A stretch of 31,542 nucleotides of DNA, from the NCBI GenBank assembly GCA_964566145.1, contig CAZMHN010000009.1, positions 1 to 31,542 of the forward strand. Reading direction: 5' to 3'. Below are positions 8,392 to 13,906 of the stretch, in pieces (positions within the stretch are counted from its first letter, which is position 1; each line of letters starts with the position of its first letter). The notes beneath the pieces were generated by a model. That model was not told the DNA's origin and searched no databases. It saw only the letters and a list, made by a program, of their open reading frames with translations. A program made the position numbers and the translations under genes. The stretch comes from CAZMHN01 sp964566145 (GTDB lineage: Bacteria; Patescibacteriota; Patescibacteriia; Veblenbacterales; UBA10138).

Positions 8392-8694
8392 CTATTCAGG
8401 TGTTGCCTTGCGCCGATGTCGCCACGACAGGTCACGAATCTTGCCGTGCTCATCGTATAGCATCGGCCAACAGTACAGCCCTAGCCACACGCCAGCAGCC
8501 AAACCTATGACCGCCATAATTCCCGTGAACCACGTATGTATCGTGAACCACACGTCCCAGGACAAGCCAAGCCCGAATACACCGTAGTTTGAAGTTAAAA
8601 GAGCAATGTACGCGGTCTCGAGTACGGCATGCAACCCCAGTTGGAATAAGAACCCCAGCAGCGTGAACAGCGCCACGTACCACAGTTTTTTCAT
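8392..8694 (-). CDS. Small membrane protein of unknown function (operator-associated)
   Basis: Protein of 100 residues starting MKKLWYVALF at ATG 8694. An in-frame ATG at 8715 touches the palindromic operator-like element, so the later start is preferred, though it has no strong Shine-Dalgarno. It has about three hydrophobic helices: residues ~4-24, a Trp-rich amphipathic part (SWDVWFTIHTWFTG), then AVIGLAAGVWLGLYCW. The C-terminal tail is basic and cytoplasmic (LSWRHRRK). I do not recognise the function. A 28-bp element shared with the winged-helix regulator locus lies just upstream, which suggests co-regulation with the AlkD/YbhB operon. Confidence 0.75.
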   Translation of the reverse strand: MKKLWYVALFTLLGFLFQLGLHAVLETAYIALLTSNYGVFGLGLSWDVWFTIHTWFTGIMAVIGLAAGVWLGLYCWPMLYDEHGKIRDLSWRHRRKATPE

Positions 8695-8715
8695 CCACAC
8701 ACCCGTCTGTCCCAT

Positions 8716-8743
8716 ATTCTTGAATTCTCAAGAATTCCGGAAT
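8716..8743. promoter_or_regulatory. Operator-like 28-bp element, copy A
   Basis: The element fits ATTCT-N3-ATTCT-N2-AGAAT-N3-GGAAT and includes a perfect 8-4-8 inverted repeat (ATTCTTGA / ATTC / TCAAGAAT, 8716-8735). It differs from copy B (10671-10698) at 3 of 28 positions. It sits in the short gap between the YbhB-like gene and the small membrane protein gene, 21 bases before ATG 8694. I infer that it is a binding site for the winged-helix protein at 10.1-10.4 kb. Confidence 0.65.
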
Positions 8744-8755
8744 AAGCTTAGAAGT

Positions 8756-9406
8756 CTAGCGATTATACAGTCCTACGTACGTGGTCTGGCCCAGAATGTG
8801 CCCCTGCATGGCCTGCTCAAGCGCCTCGCGTTTAGCCCCGTCTATCAGGGTGAGTTTGATGTCGAGGGCGTACAGCTGGAACCGGTACTGGTGCCTGCCC
8901 GTGGGCGGGCACGGGCCGCGGTAGCCTACCGTGCCGGCGCCCGTTGTCCCGAGGCGTGCATCCACCGGCACGCTGTTCTCATGTATCTTATCCAGGCTCG
9001 GAAGTGCGTTCCACCAAGTCCAGTGGGTGAACGTGCCACTGGGCGCGTCCGGGTCGTCCATGATCATGGCCAACCCTTGGGTGCCTTCTGGCACGTTCAC
9101 TATGTCGAACGGCGGGTTCACGTTCTCGCCGTCGCAGGTGTACTTCTTGGGTATGCGGCCGCCCCATTTAAACTCGGTGCTGGAAAGTTCCAGGCCGCTC
9201 TGGGGCACGGACGACGCAGGTTCGTTTCCGCATGGCTCACTGGGTTTCGGGGCGCTCGGCTTTCCGTGCTCCACCCACTCACCGTTGTCGCATATCCACG
9301 TATCCTCGCCCGAAAGTCCCCGCACGAACATTAGTCCCACTACCACCAAAACAGTCACCCCTATCATGGCGTAAATCGTTTTTTTGCCTCTCATATCCAT
9401 ACCCAT
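8756..9406 (-). CDS. Membrane-anchored YbhB/YbcL (PEBP) family protein
   Basis: Protein of about 216 residues from ATG 9406; later ATGs at 9400 and 9394 are equally possible. An N-terminal signal anchor (KKTIYAMIGVTVLVVVGL) leads to a short Cys-bearing segment (TWICDNGEWVEHG ... EPCG) and a Pro/Ser linker. The PEBP domain fills the rest, with its conserved motifs: YTCDGENVNPPF, MDDPDAPSGTFTHW and GYRGPCPPTGRHQYRF. PEBP proteins bind phosphate- or carboxylate-type ligands; bacterial roles are poorly known. The anchor and external Cys pair suggest the domain acts outside the membrane. The gene begins 11 bases after the AlkD-like gene and is probably in its operon. A TATACT hexamer (minus strand, 9409-9414) could add an internal promoter. 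Confidence 0.88.
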   Translation of the reverse strand: MGMDMRGKKTIYAMIGVTVLVVVGLMFVRGLSGEDTWICDNGEWVEHGKPSAPKPSEPCGNEPASSVPQSGLELSSTEFKWGGRIPKKYTCDGENVNPPFDIVNVPEGTQGLAMIMDDPDAPSGTFTHWTWWNALPSLDKIHENSVPVDARLGTTGAGTVGYRGPCPPTGRHQYRFQLYALDIKLTLIDGAKREALEQAMQGHILGQTTYVGLYNR

Positions 9407-9417
9407 ACAGTATACCA

Positions 9418-10125
9418 CTACGCCCTGAGGTAGGCCTTGCGTTTCGTTTCCGAGAACCGCTCTATGGCATACCGCAGCGCAGTACGGGGCATGCGCCGCC
9501 CATGCTTCTGTAGGAATTTCTCCAAGACCACCACCGAACAACGCTTGCCGACCTCGCGAAGCATCCAGCCTACTGCTTTATGGATAAGGTCATGCTCGTC
9601 GCTTAGCAACATCTTGGCGATGCGTATGGCTTCCGCCGGTTGCCTATGCCGTATATCGTAAAACGTAGCTAGCATGGCTATGCGCCTCTCCCACACGGAA
9701 CGCGACCGCGCAAGCTTGGTAAGCACGCGCTTGGGCCTTCCCCAAAGCCACGCACCCACGATATTTGGAGCTGTCAGGTCAACCAGATCCCAATTATTTA
9801 CACATCGCGTGTTCTTTATATAAGCGCGGTATATCCGCCCTCTAGTCATATCGTCGCCCTCATCGTACTTCCGCACCAGCATGAGCAAGGCGCACAGCCG
9901 ATCCTCATGTATAGCAGAACGCAACAGTTTCAAGATCTCAACCAACGCCACGCTTTCAGCATATCGTTTTACCACGCGGCGTATGTCCGGCACCGCCACG
10001 CCTATGAATCTGTCGCCTTCGCCGTACTCTCCCGGACCTGTCTTGAAGAACCGCGCCAGAACGCGCGCCTTGTCCGCACGAGCCGCTCGACGCAAGTCTC
10101 TCCGCACCTTACCTAAAATCTTCAT
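9418..10125 (-). CDS. AlkD-like DNA alkylation repair protein (HEAT-like glycosylase)
   Basis: Protein of 235 residues that follows the AlkD family: an N-terminal helical pair, GEGDRFIGVAVPDIRRVVK, helical HEAT-like repeats, the NNWDLVDLTAPNIVG motif carrying the family's functional Trp/Asp, WERRIAMLATF, and LIHKAVGWMLREVGKR near the C-terminus. AlkD enzymes remove positively charged alkylated purines (N3-methyladenine, N7-methylguanine) without base flipping. The ATG overlaps the stop of the upstream regulator gene in an ATGA arrangement, so the two are co-translated. A regulator joined to a repair enzyme suggests a damage-responsive operon. Activity on DNA is inferred from the family. Confidence 0.9.
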   Translation of the reverse strand: MKILGKVRRDLRRAARADKARVLARFFKTGPGEYGEGDRFIGVAVPDIRRVVKRYAESVALVEILKLLRSAIHEDRLCALLMLVRKYDEGDDMTRGRIYRAYIKNTRCVNNWDLVDLTAPNIVGAWLWGRPKRVLTKLARSRSVWERRIAMLATFYDIRHRQPAEAIRIAKMLLSDEHDLIHKAVGWMLREVGKRCSVVVLEKFLQKHGRRMPRTALRYAIERFSETKRKAYLRA

Positions 10126-10391
10126 TCTAACGTTCTCAAGAATGTAAGAACGTTCTTCCCGTACTTAGTAAGGGAGTGCACAACTTCTCTGCCAATTGTT
10201 CGTTTGCTTACAAAACCCACTGTAAACAACCTGCGTAAGTGTTCAGACGCAGTTTTAAAGTTCATATCCAGACGATACGCTATTTCGATCACTGAAAGCT
10301 TAGGACTTTTTTGGAGCAAGCCGAGCATTTGTATACGCCTATAATTCGAGAATCCTCGCACTATCCTCTCTAGTTGTCGCGTGTTCTTCAT
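10122..10391 (-). CDS. ArsR-like winged-helix transcriptional regulator
   Basis: Protein of 89 residues, essentially one winged helix-turn-helix: a leading helix (RIVRGFSNYRRIQMLGLLQ), LSVIEIAYRLDMNFKTASEHLRRLFTVGFV as the HTH and recognition helix, then a basic wing (SKRTIGREVVHSLTKYGK) and a C-terminal dimerisation helix. The layout matches ArsR-type repressors. No Cys is present, so metal sensing through a Cys motif is excluded. Its stop overlaps the AlkD-like start by 4 bases. A 28-bp palindromic element lies 13 bases upstream of its own ATG and three more lie nearby, which suggests an autoregulated repressor. The inducing signal is unknown. Confidence 0.88.
   Translation of the reverse strand: MKNTRQLERIVRGFSNYRRIQMLGLLQKSPKLSVIEIAYRLDMNFKTASEHLRRLFTVGFVSKRTIGREVVHSLTKYGKNVLTFLRTLE
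10124..10151. promoter_or_regulatory. Operator-like 28-bp element, copy D (inside coding sequence)
   Basis: The element reads ATTCT-N3-GTTCT-N2-AGAAT-N3-AGAAC. It shares 24 of 28 positions with the reverse complement of copy C (10405-10432), including an 18-base identical run. It overlaps the start codon of the AlkD-like gene and encodes the last residues of the regulator (VLTFLRTLE). It could fine-tune AlkD expression or form a loop with copy C. Because it is coding, part of the match might be chance. Confidence 0.55.
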
Positions 10392-10404
10392 AAGCGCCTA
10401 CTAC

Positions 10405-10432
10405 ATTCTTACATTCTTGAGAATATGAGAAT
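10405..10432. promoter_or_regulatory. Operator-like 28-bp element, copy C
   Basis: This is the most regular copy: ATTCT-TAC-ATTCT-TG-AGAAT-ATG-AGAAT, a complete two-fold symmetric arrangement of four pentamers. It lies in the 59-base gap upstream of the regulator gene, 13 bases before ATG 10391. That is where an autorepressor would block transcription. Hexamers resembling a -10 (minus-strand TATTCT or CATAAT) overlap or precede it, but I cannot fix the promoter. Confidence 0.7.
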
Positions 10433-10450
10433 GGATTGATTATGAAAAAA

Positions 10451-10630
10451 CTACATCTTTAGAAAATCAAGTAAACTATGCACCAGCATGGCCGGCCAAA
10501 CAATGGCCTTGAGTAAGCCCAGCACCCCTACCCAAAAAGCATCGGCGTGCTGGAAATAGTACACGACCGCGCCTACAAACCCCATACCATACAGGCCGCC
10601 GGCGGCACCTGTACAACTTTTGCTCGACAT
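10451..10630 (-). CDS. Small two-helix membrane protein (59 residues)
   Basis: A short gene from ATG 10630 to TAG 10451. The protein begins MSSKSCTGAAGG, has a Gly/Tyr-rich helix (LYGMGFVGAVVYYFQHA), then a second hydrophobic helix (FWVGVLGLLKAIVWPAMLVHSLL) and ends DFLKM. From memory, similar tiny proteins with YG-G-IGA-YY-Q-A then FW-GVLG-KA-WPA recur in Patescibacteria; I could not check this. The function is unknown. A candidate promoter and operator copy B lie 31-68 bases upstream. An overlapping 90-residue frame on the same strand is not credible. Confidence 0.75.
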   Translation of the reverse strand: MSSKSCTGAAGGLYGMGFVGAVVYYFQHADAFWVGVLGLLKAIVWPAMLVHSLLDFLKM

Positions 10631-10660
10631 AAATTCTGATAAAAATGATTAGATACTGTG

Positions 10661-10689
10661 ATATTACATTATTCTTGAATTCTTGAGAA
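10661..10689 (-). promoter_or_regulatory. Candidate promoter for the 59-residue membrane protein
   Basis: TTCTCA (10684-10689) and TAATAT (10661-10666) are spaced by 17 bases on the minus strand, leaving a ~25-base leader to ATG 10630. The -35 and most of the spacer fall inside operator copy B, so a bound regulator would exclude RNA polymerase. The -35 matches the consensus only partly. Confidence 0.4.
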
Positions 10690-10698
10690 TTCCAGAAT
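10671..10698. promoter_or_regulatory. Operator-like 28-bp element, copy B
   Basis: The element fits ATTCT-N3-ATTCT-N2-AGAAT-N3-AGAAT, with TGA, TG and TCC as the three spacers, and differs from copy A at 3 of 28 positions. It lies 40 bases upstream of the 59-residue membrane protein gene, over its likely -35 region. The rest of the 160-base gap (10699-10790), towards tspO, shows nothing recognisable. Confidence 0.68.
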
Positions 10699-10790
10699 AG
10701 CATCTTAGCTGGTCTGAACAGAGCCTTCCTCCCTTTCGACCATTCCATGCCTGGCTATATCTCCTGGAACCTATAAATCTACATTCGGAT

Positions 10791-11189
10791 TCAATTCTGG
10801 TTAAGAAAAGTAATGGTCAGCTGCAATACAGTGGCAAAGCACACCCAAAGCAAGTAGGGAATGTTTACATACACTACCCAGCGCATTTGCGGCCAAATCG
10901 CTATGAGCGCCCAAACCAAAGTGCCCAAAACCAGAAGAATATCAATCGCCGCCAGTACATTGCTACGCAAGCCAAATTGCAAAGGAGTGAAAGCAAAATT
11001 GAATACCAGGTTCAGAATGAACGGCAGGGCTACGAGCCAGGTTACTTGCTTGTTGGCTAATTTTACAAAAACCGTTCCGAATGAAGCTGCAATGATAAGG
11101 TAGAGCGCGGTCCATACCGGACCGAATAGCCATGACGGCGGCGCCCAGGAAGGTTTTACTAGCTGCTGGTACCAGGTGTAAGTGTCCAT
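10791..11189 (-). CDS. tspO: TspO/MBR family membrane protein, short form
   Basis: Protein of 132 residues with the TspO signature: WYQQLVKPSWAPPSWLFGPVW, then TALYLIIA, the NLVFNFAFTPLQFGL segment, AAIDILLVL, and PYLLWVCFATVLQLTI at the C-terminus. Four membrane helices are visible. Typical TspO has five and ~155 residues; the first helix is missing because the sequence begins directly at the WY--L-KP-W loop. TspO binds porphyrins and affects tetrapyrrole breakdown and stress responses, but its role in a CPR-like cell is unknown. It starts 9 bases after a 76-residue membrane protein gene and ends its transcription unit. Confidence 0.9.
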   Translation of the reverse strand: MDTYTWYQQLVKPSWAPPSWLFGPVWTALYLIIAASFGTVFVKLANKQVTWLVALPFILNLVFNFAFTPLQFGLRSNVLAAIDILLVLGTLVWALIAIWPQMRWVVYVNIPYLLWVCFATVLQLTITFLNQN

Positions 11190-11198
11190 ATAAAAGCT

Positions 11199-11429
11199 CT
11201 ACAACTTTTCTATCTCCTTTAGGTCCTTGTCTGGAACGTACAGTATGACAAGCCCAAGGACTATGCCTATGAGCGCGCTCCACACATGGCTGTTTCCGAA
11301 CAGCCAAACATCTATGCCGTCCAGCACGTACCAGATGCCGCGCCAAATGAGAACCAGCGCCACAACGATGGAAAGATTCTTGGCTAGATAGGACAAAGTG
11401 AGGGGTTGGGGCCTATGAAACAGCTTCAT
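11199..11429 (-). CDS. 76-residue two-helix membrane protein of unknown function
   Basis: Basic N-terminus (MKLFHRPQPLTLSYLAK), then helix 1 (NLSIVVALVLIWRGIWYVL), a short DGIDVWLFGNSHVW loop, helix 2 (ALIGIVLGLVILYVP) and an acidic/basic tail (DKDLKEIEKL). The sequence looks well conserved: Trp-Arg-Gly-Ile-Trp within a membrane helix and a clean C-terminal tail. I know no function. It lies 11 bases after a GT2 gene and 9 bases before tspO. There is no clear Shine-Dalgarno at ATG 11429, so coupling to the upstream gene is likely. Confidence 0.75.
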   Translation of the reverse strand: MKLFHRPQPLTLSYLAKNLSIVVALVLIWRGIWYVLDGIDVWLFGNSHVWSALIGIVLGLVILYVPDKDLKEIEKL

Positions 11430-11440
11430 ATCAAAAAAAG

Positions 11441-12241
11441 TTAGGGTTTAGAGTGACTGGTGCGCCACTTCTTAAAATACTTGAGCCAGCTGGCAATGTG
11501 TATCCAGGTGATGCGGCTGAACAGCGCGGTAAGGAGCGGCCTCTGGGCGCTCAGGCGTTCGTGAAAGTGCACTATCTCCACTGAAGCGATGTACCATACC
11601 TCCCACTGTTTCTTCCAAAACCTGCGACACCAGTCAGTGTCTTCCACGTACAAGAAGTAGCGCTCGTCCAACAAGCCCACTTGATCTATGGCCGTACGGC
11701 GCGCGATAAGACACGCACCCAGCATCCAATCCACAGTACGACTCTCTTTGTGGTCCCAATCCATCATTTGATACTCCCTGAGCTTTGGGCTCATGGCAGG
11801 CAGGCTCCCGAGCGCCGTGCGCCTGAATAGGGGCAACCAGAACGAAGGGAACATGTAAGTGGAATACTGCAGACTTCCGTCCGGATTCACGAGCTTAGGT
11901 CCGGCCAGGCCACACCTGGGGTGCGATTCCATGAACACGACCAGGCTTTCGAGCTGGCCAGGGAGCACGGTGATGTCAGGGTTCAGGATAAGCACGTAGT
12001 CACCCTTGGCTTCTTTGATACCGGCGTTATTACCTGCGGCAAAGCCGCGGTTCTCATGGAGCGGTAAACATCTGACATTCGGGTAGTGTTCGCCTAGCCA
12101 CACGCAGCAACCGTCGCCCGACGCGTTGTCAGCCACAATAACCTCGAAAGAGAGTCGGGGCTTAGCCTCGAAAATGCCGCGCACGCACTGCCGCACCAGC
12201 CCGGCGGACTTATAGTTCAGGATTATGATACTAAGGTTCAT
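11441..12241 (-). CDS. GT2-family glycosyltransferase
   Basis: Protein of 266 residues with a GT-A fold: SIIILNYKSAGLV, the nucleotide-binding VIVADNASGDG, ENRGFAAGNNAGI, then the metal site LNPDITV (~residues 86-92). A C-terminal acceptor part contains MLGACLIARRTAID and the YFLYVEDTDWCRRFWK Glu-Asp motif. This is the rhamnosyltransferase-like type that builds cell-surface glycans from nucleotide sugars. It is cytoplasmic or peripheral, with no clear membrane helix. Donor and acceptor are unknown. It is separated from the main polysaccharide operon by a lipoprotein gene and has its own strong promoter at 12263-12291. Confidence 0.92.
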   Translation of the reverse strand: MNLSIIILNYKSAGLVRQCVRGIFEAKPRLSFEVIVADNASGDGCCVWLGEHYPNVRCLPLHENRGFAAGNNAGIKEAKGDYVLILNPDITVLPGQLESLVVFMESHPRCGLAGPKLVNPDGSLQYSTYMFPSFWLPLFRRTALGSLPAMSPKLREYQMMDWDHKESRTVDWMLGACLIARRTAIDQVGLLDERYFLYVEDTDWCRRFWKKQWEVWYIASVEIVHFHERLSAQRPLLTALFSRITWIHIASWLKYFKKWRTSHSKP

Positions 12242-12262
12242 ACATTGGGAACGCTCAACAAA

Positions 12263-12291
12263 ACTATACCCTTGCGTAGAGGGTATGTAAA
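12263..12291 (-). promoter_or_regulatory. Strong promoter with an inverted repeat in the spacer
   Basis: TTTACA (12286-12291) and TATAGT (12263-12268), each 5 of 6 to consensus, are exactly 17 bases apart, 21 bases before ATG 12241. A 7-7-7 inverted repeat (ATACCCT and AGGGTAT, 12266-12286) fills the spacer symmetrically, which suggests a repressor or activator site. On RNA from the lipoprotein gene the same repeat followed by AGTTTTG could act as a weak terminator. Confidence 0.55.
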
Positions 12292-12314
12292 CCGCCGCTC
12301 TAAGCTTGGCTCGA

Positions 12315-12794
12315 TCAATCAGTGACCGTCACCTCGATGTAAGAACCGATGCTCGGCACACCATCGGCACCAAGCACCACACTCATAGGCTCGCCCACGA
12401 TCTGTCGCCGCCGGCTGTCCGTATAGCCGCGCACGCCGACCTCGACCGCGCCGAGATTCTTTAGTTCGTCGTAAGAAAACCCGGTACGATAGTCACAACC
12501 CGACCTGGCCACGCGCATATTGGACTTGATGCCGCTGTAGTAAAAACCGGCTTCGTACGAAGTGTCCCTTGCCACACCCTCGGCAAAACTCACTTTGATG
12601 ATGACATCCGATGCGTCCACCCAATCGCAAAGCTTGTTCCCAGCTTTCGGCGCGGACGTTTCAGCCTGTTGGCCGGACGGAGAAGCGGCTTGCGGATTGT
12701 CCGGTGATTCTGCTTGCTTGGCGGCTTGGCCGCAACCGGTCAGGATCAATGCCATAAAGCTAAGGCTGATGATGCGCAAAAACCATTTCTTCAT
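12315..12794 (-). CDS. Secreted lipoprotein of unknown function
   Basis: Protein of 159 residues. The signal peptide (MKKWFLRIISLSFMALI) ends in the lipobox LTGC with Cys21. A Gln/Ala/Ser/Pro-rich linker (~22-52) leads to a compact domain of ~105 residues with two Cys (in KLCDWVDASDV and SGCDYRTG) that could form a disulfide. The spacing of the two Cys and the late VLGADGVPS segment resembles DUF3558-type lipoprotein domains, but the match is weak. It is flanked by glycosyltransferase genes. Its own promoter is unclear; a TAATTA hexamer lies 10 bases before ATG 12794. Confidence 0.75.
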   Translation of the reverse strand: MKKWFLRIISLSFMALILTGCGQAAKQAESPDNPQAASPSGQQAETSAPKAGNKLCDWVDASDVIIKVSFAEGVARDTSYEAGFYYSGIKSNMRVARSGCDYRTGFSYDELKNLGAVEVGVRGYTDSRRRQIVGEPMSVVLGADGVPSIGSYIEVTVTD

Positions 12795-12844
12795 AGCTTT
12801 CGATTAATTACGATAATGATAAACAGCGGAGCAAGCATAAAATC

Positions 12845-13906
12845 CTACACTTTCGTCCACCACTTCCTGAGCTCGGCAGTCGTACGGCGTTGGACCACGG
12901 AAAGCGAATTGCGCTTTTTAAGGAACGTGGGAATGTGCGCAATGAGCCTGCCCCAGGCGCGGAAAAGCGTGCCCGGACCAGTGAGGAACAAATACCCGGC
13001 TTTGGCAAGCTCGTGCGCCAGGATCCAGGGCGCGTCCAGCGTAAGGTTCCACCAGCCGTCGTTCTTTATGAGCACGGCAAGGTGATTGACATACGAATAC
13101 ACTTTTAAGTCGCGCGGGCGGCCGTGGTGGTGCCTCAAAGTGTCACGTATGCCCAATCCCCCGCGCACGCTCCTGTCATGATAGGCCACGGCACGCGGTT
13201 CGTACCAGGCGGTGTAACCTGCGCGCTGAAGGCGCCAGGCCAAATCCACATCCTCTTTATACGAAACAAAGTCTTCGTCAAACACCTCGCCCAAAGGACT
13301 CACGTCCATCAAGGCTTCGCGCTTGTACACGGGCGCGGCGCCGGAAACGCCGAATACCTCTTCGCCCCTGGGATACTGCCCATGGTCGCGCTCGCCCTGT
13401 CCGCGCTCCACCACCCTGCGGCTTCGGCGCACTATCAGGCCGGCCGAATCCAGGCAGCTTTCCGCCTGAAGTTCGGGCAACGCTTCCATGTAGAACGAAG
13501 CGGCCTGAAAATTCCACCTGAGGAGCTTTCCTGTGACCGCAGCCACCCTGGGATCGGCCGCAAGCGCGCGTACCGCGTGCTCCAGATACGCCGGATCCAA
13601 CAACACGTCCTGATTCAGCATGAGCACATAGTCGCTCTCGGTCCAGGCCATGGCCTGGTTGTGCCCGCGGGAAAAACCAAGGTTCTGCTTGTTCACGACC
13701 AAGCGGGCGCGCTTCCCCAGCTCATGATGCGTACGCAGGAATTCCTGTATGAGGGCAGCCGACCCGTCGAGCGAACCGTTGTCTATGACGAGCAGGAAAA
13801 AATCTTTGTATGTCTGATTGGATAAAGCCTCCAAACAGAACGGAAGCCAGCGCTGGCCGTTGTACGCGACCAGGTTGATAGAGGTGGCGTAACGCTTCGG
13901 ATTCAT
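12845..13906 (-). CDS. GT2-family glycosyltransferase
   Basis: Protein of 353 residues. The N-terminal GT-A domain shows SINLVAYNGQRWL, LLVIDNGSLDGS, NKQNLGFSRGHNQAM and the metal motif LNQDVLLDP, in which NPD is replaced by NQD. The acceptor half has GVSGAAPVYKREAL and FVSYKEDVDLAWRLQRAG. The C-terminal ~80 residues are basic and amphipathic and may contact the membrane. The ATG overlaps the stop of the upstream O-antigen ligase gene by 4 bases, so it belongs to the polysaccharide operon and appears to be its last gene. The sugar specificity is unknown. Confidence 0.92.
   Translation of the reverse strand: MNPKRYATSINLVAYNGQRWLPFCLEALSNQTYKDFFLLVIDNGSLDGSAALIQEFLRTHHELGKRARLVVNKQNLGFSRGHNQAMAWTESDYVLMLNQDVLLDPAYLEHAVRALAADPRVAAVTGKLLRWNFQAASFYMEALPELQAESCLDSAGLIVRRSRRVVERGQGERDHGQYPRGEEVFGVSGAAPVYKREALMDVSPLGEVFDEDFVSYKEDVDLAWRLQRAGYTAWYEPRAVAYHDRSVRGGLGIRDTLRHHHGRPRDLKVYSYVNHLAVLIKNDGWWNLTLDAPWILAHELAKAGYLFLTGPGTLFRAWGRLIAHIPTFLKKRNSLSVVQRRTTAELRKWWTKV

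Noticed and set aside
8716..10698. The 28-bp elements as a CRISPR or mobile repeat array
   Set aside because: The copies are unevenly spaced (253 to 1408 bases), partly inside coding sequence, with no spacers, no transposase and no target duplications; they track with gene starts instead.
10476..10748. A 90-codon minus-strand frame near the 59-residue membrane protein
   Set aside because: It reads through operator copy B and overlaps the 59-residue gene in another frame; its C-terminal part is Arg/Cys-rich frame-shadow sequence.
12266..12286. Inverted repeat as a simple terminator of the lipoprotein gene
   Set aside because: The stem is only 7 bp and the T-run is broken (AGTTTTG), while its position exactly between near-consensus -35 and -10 boxes fits an operator better. 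Termination was kept only as a secondary reading.
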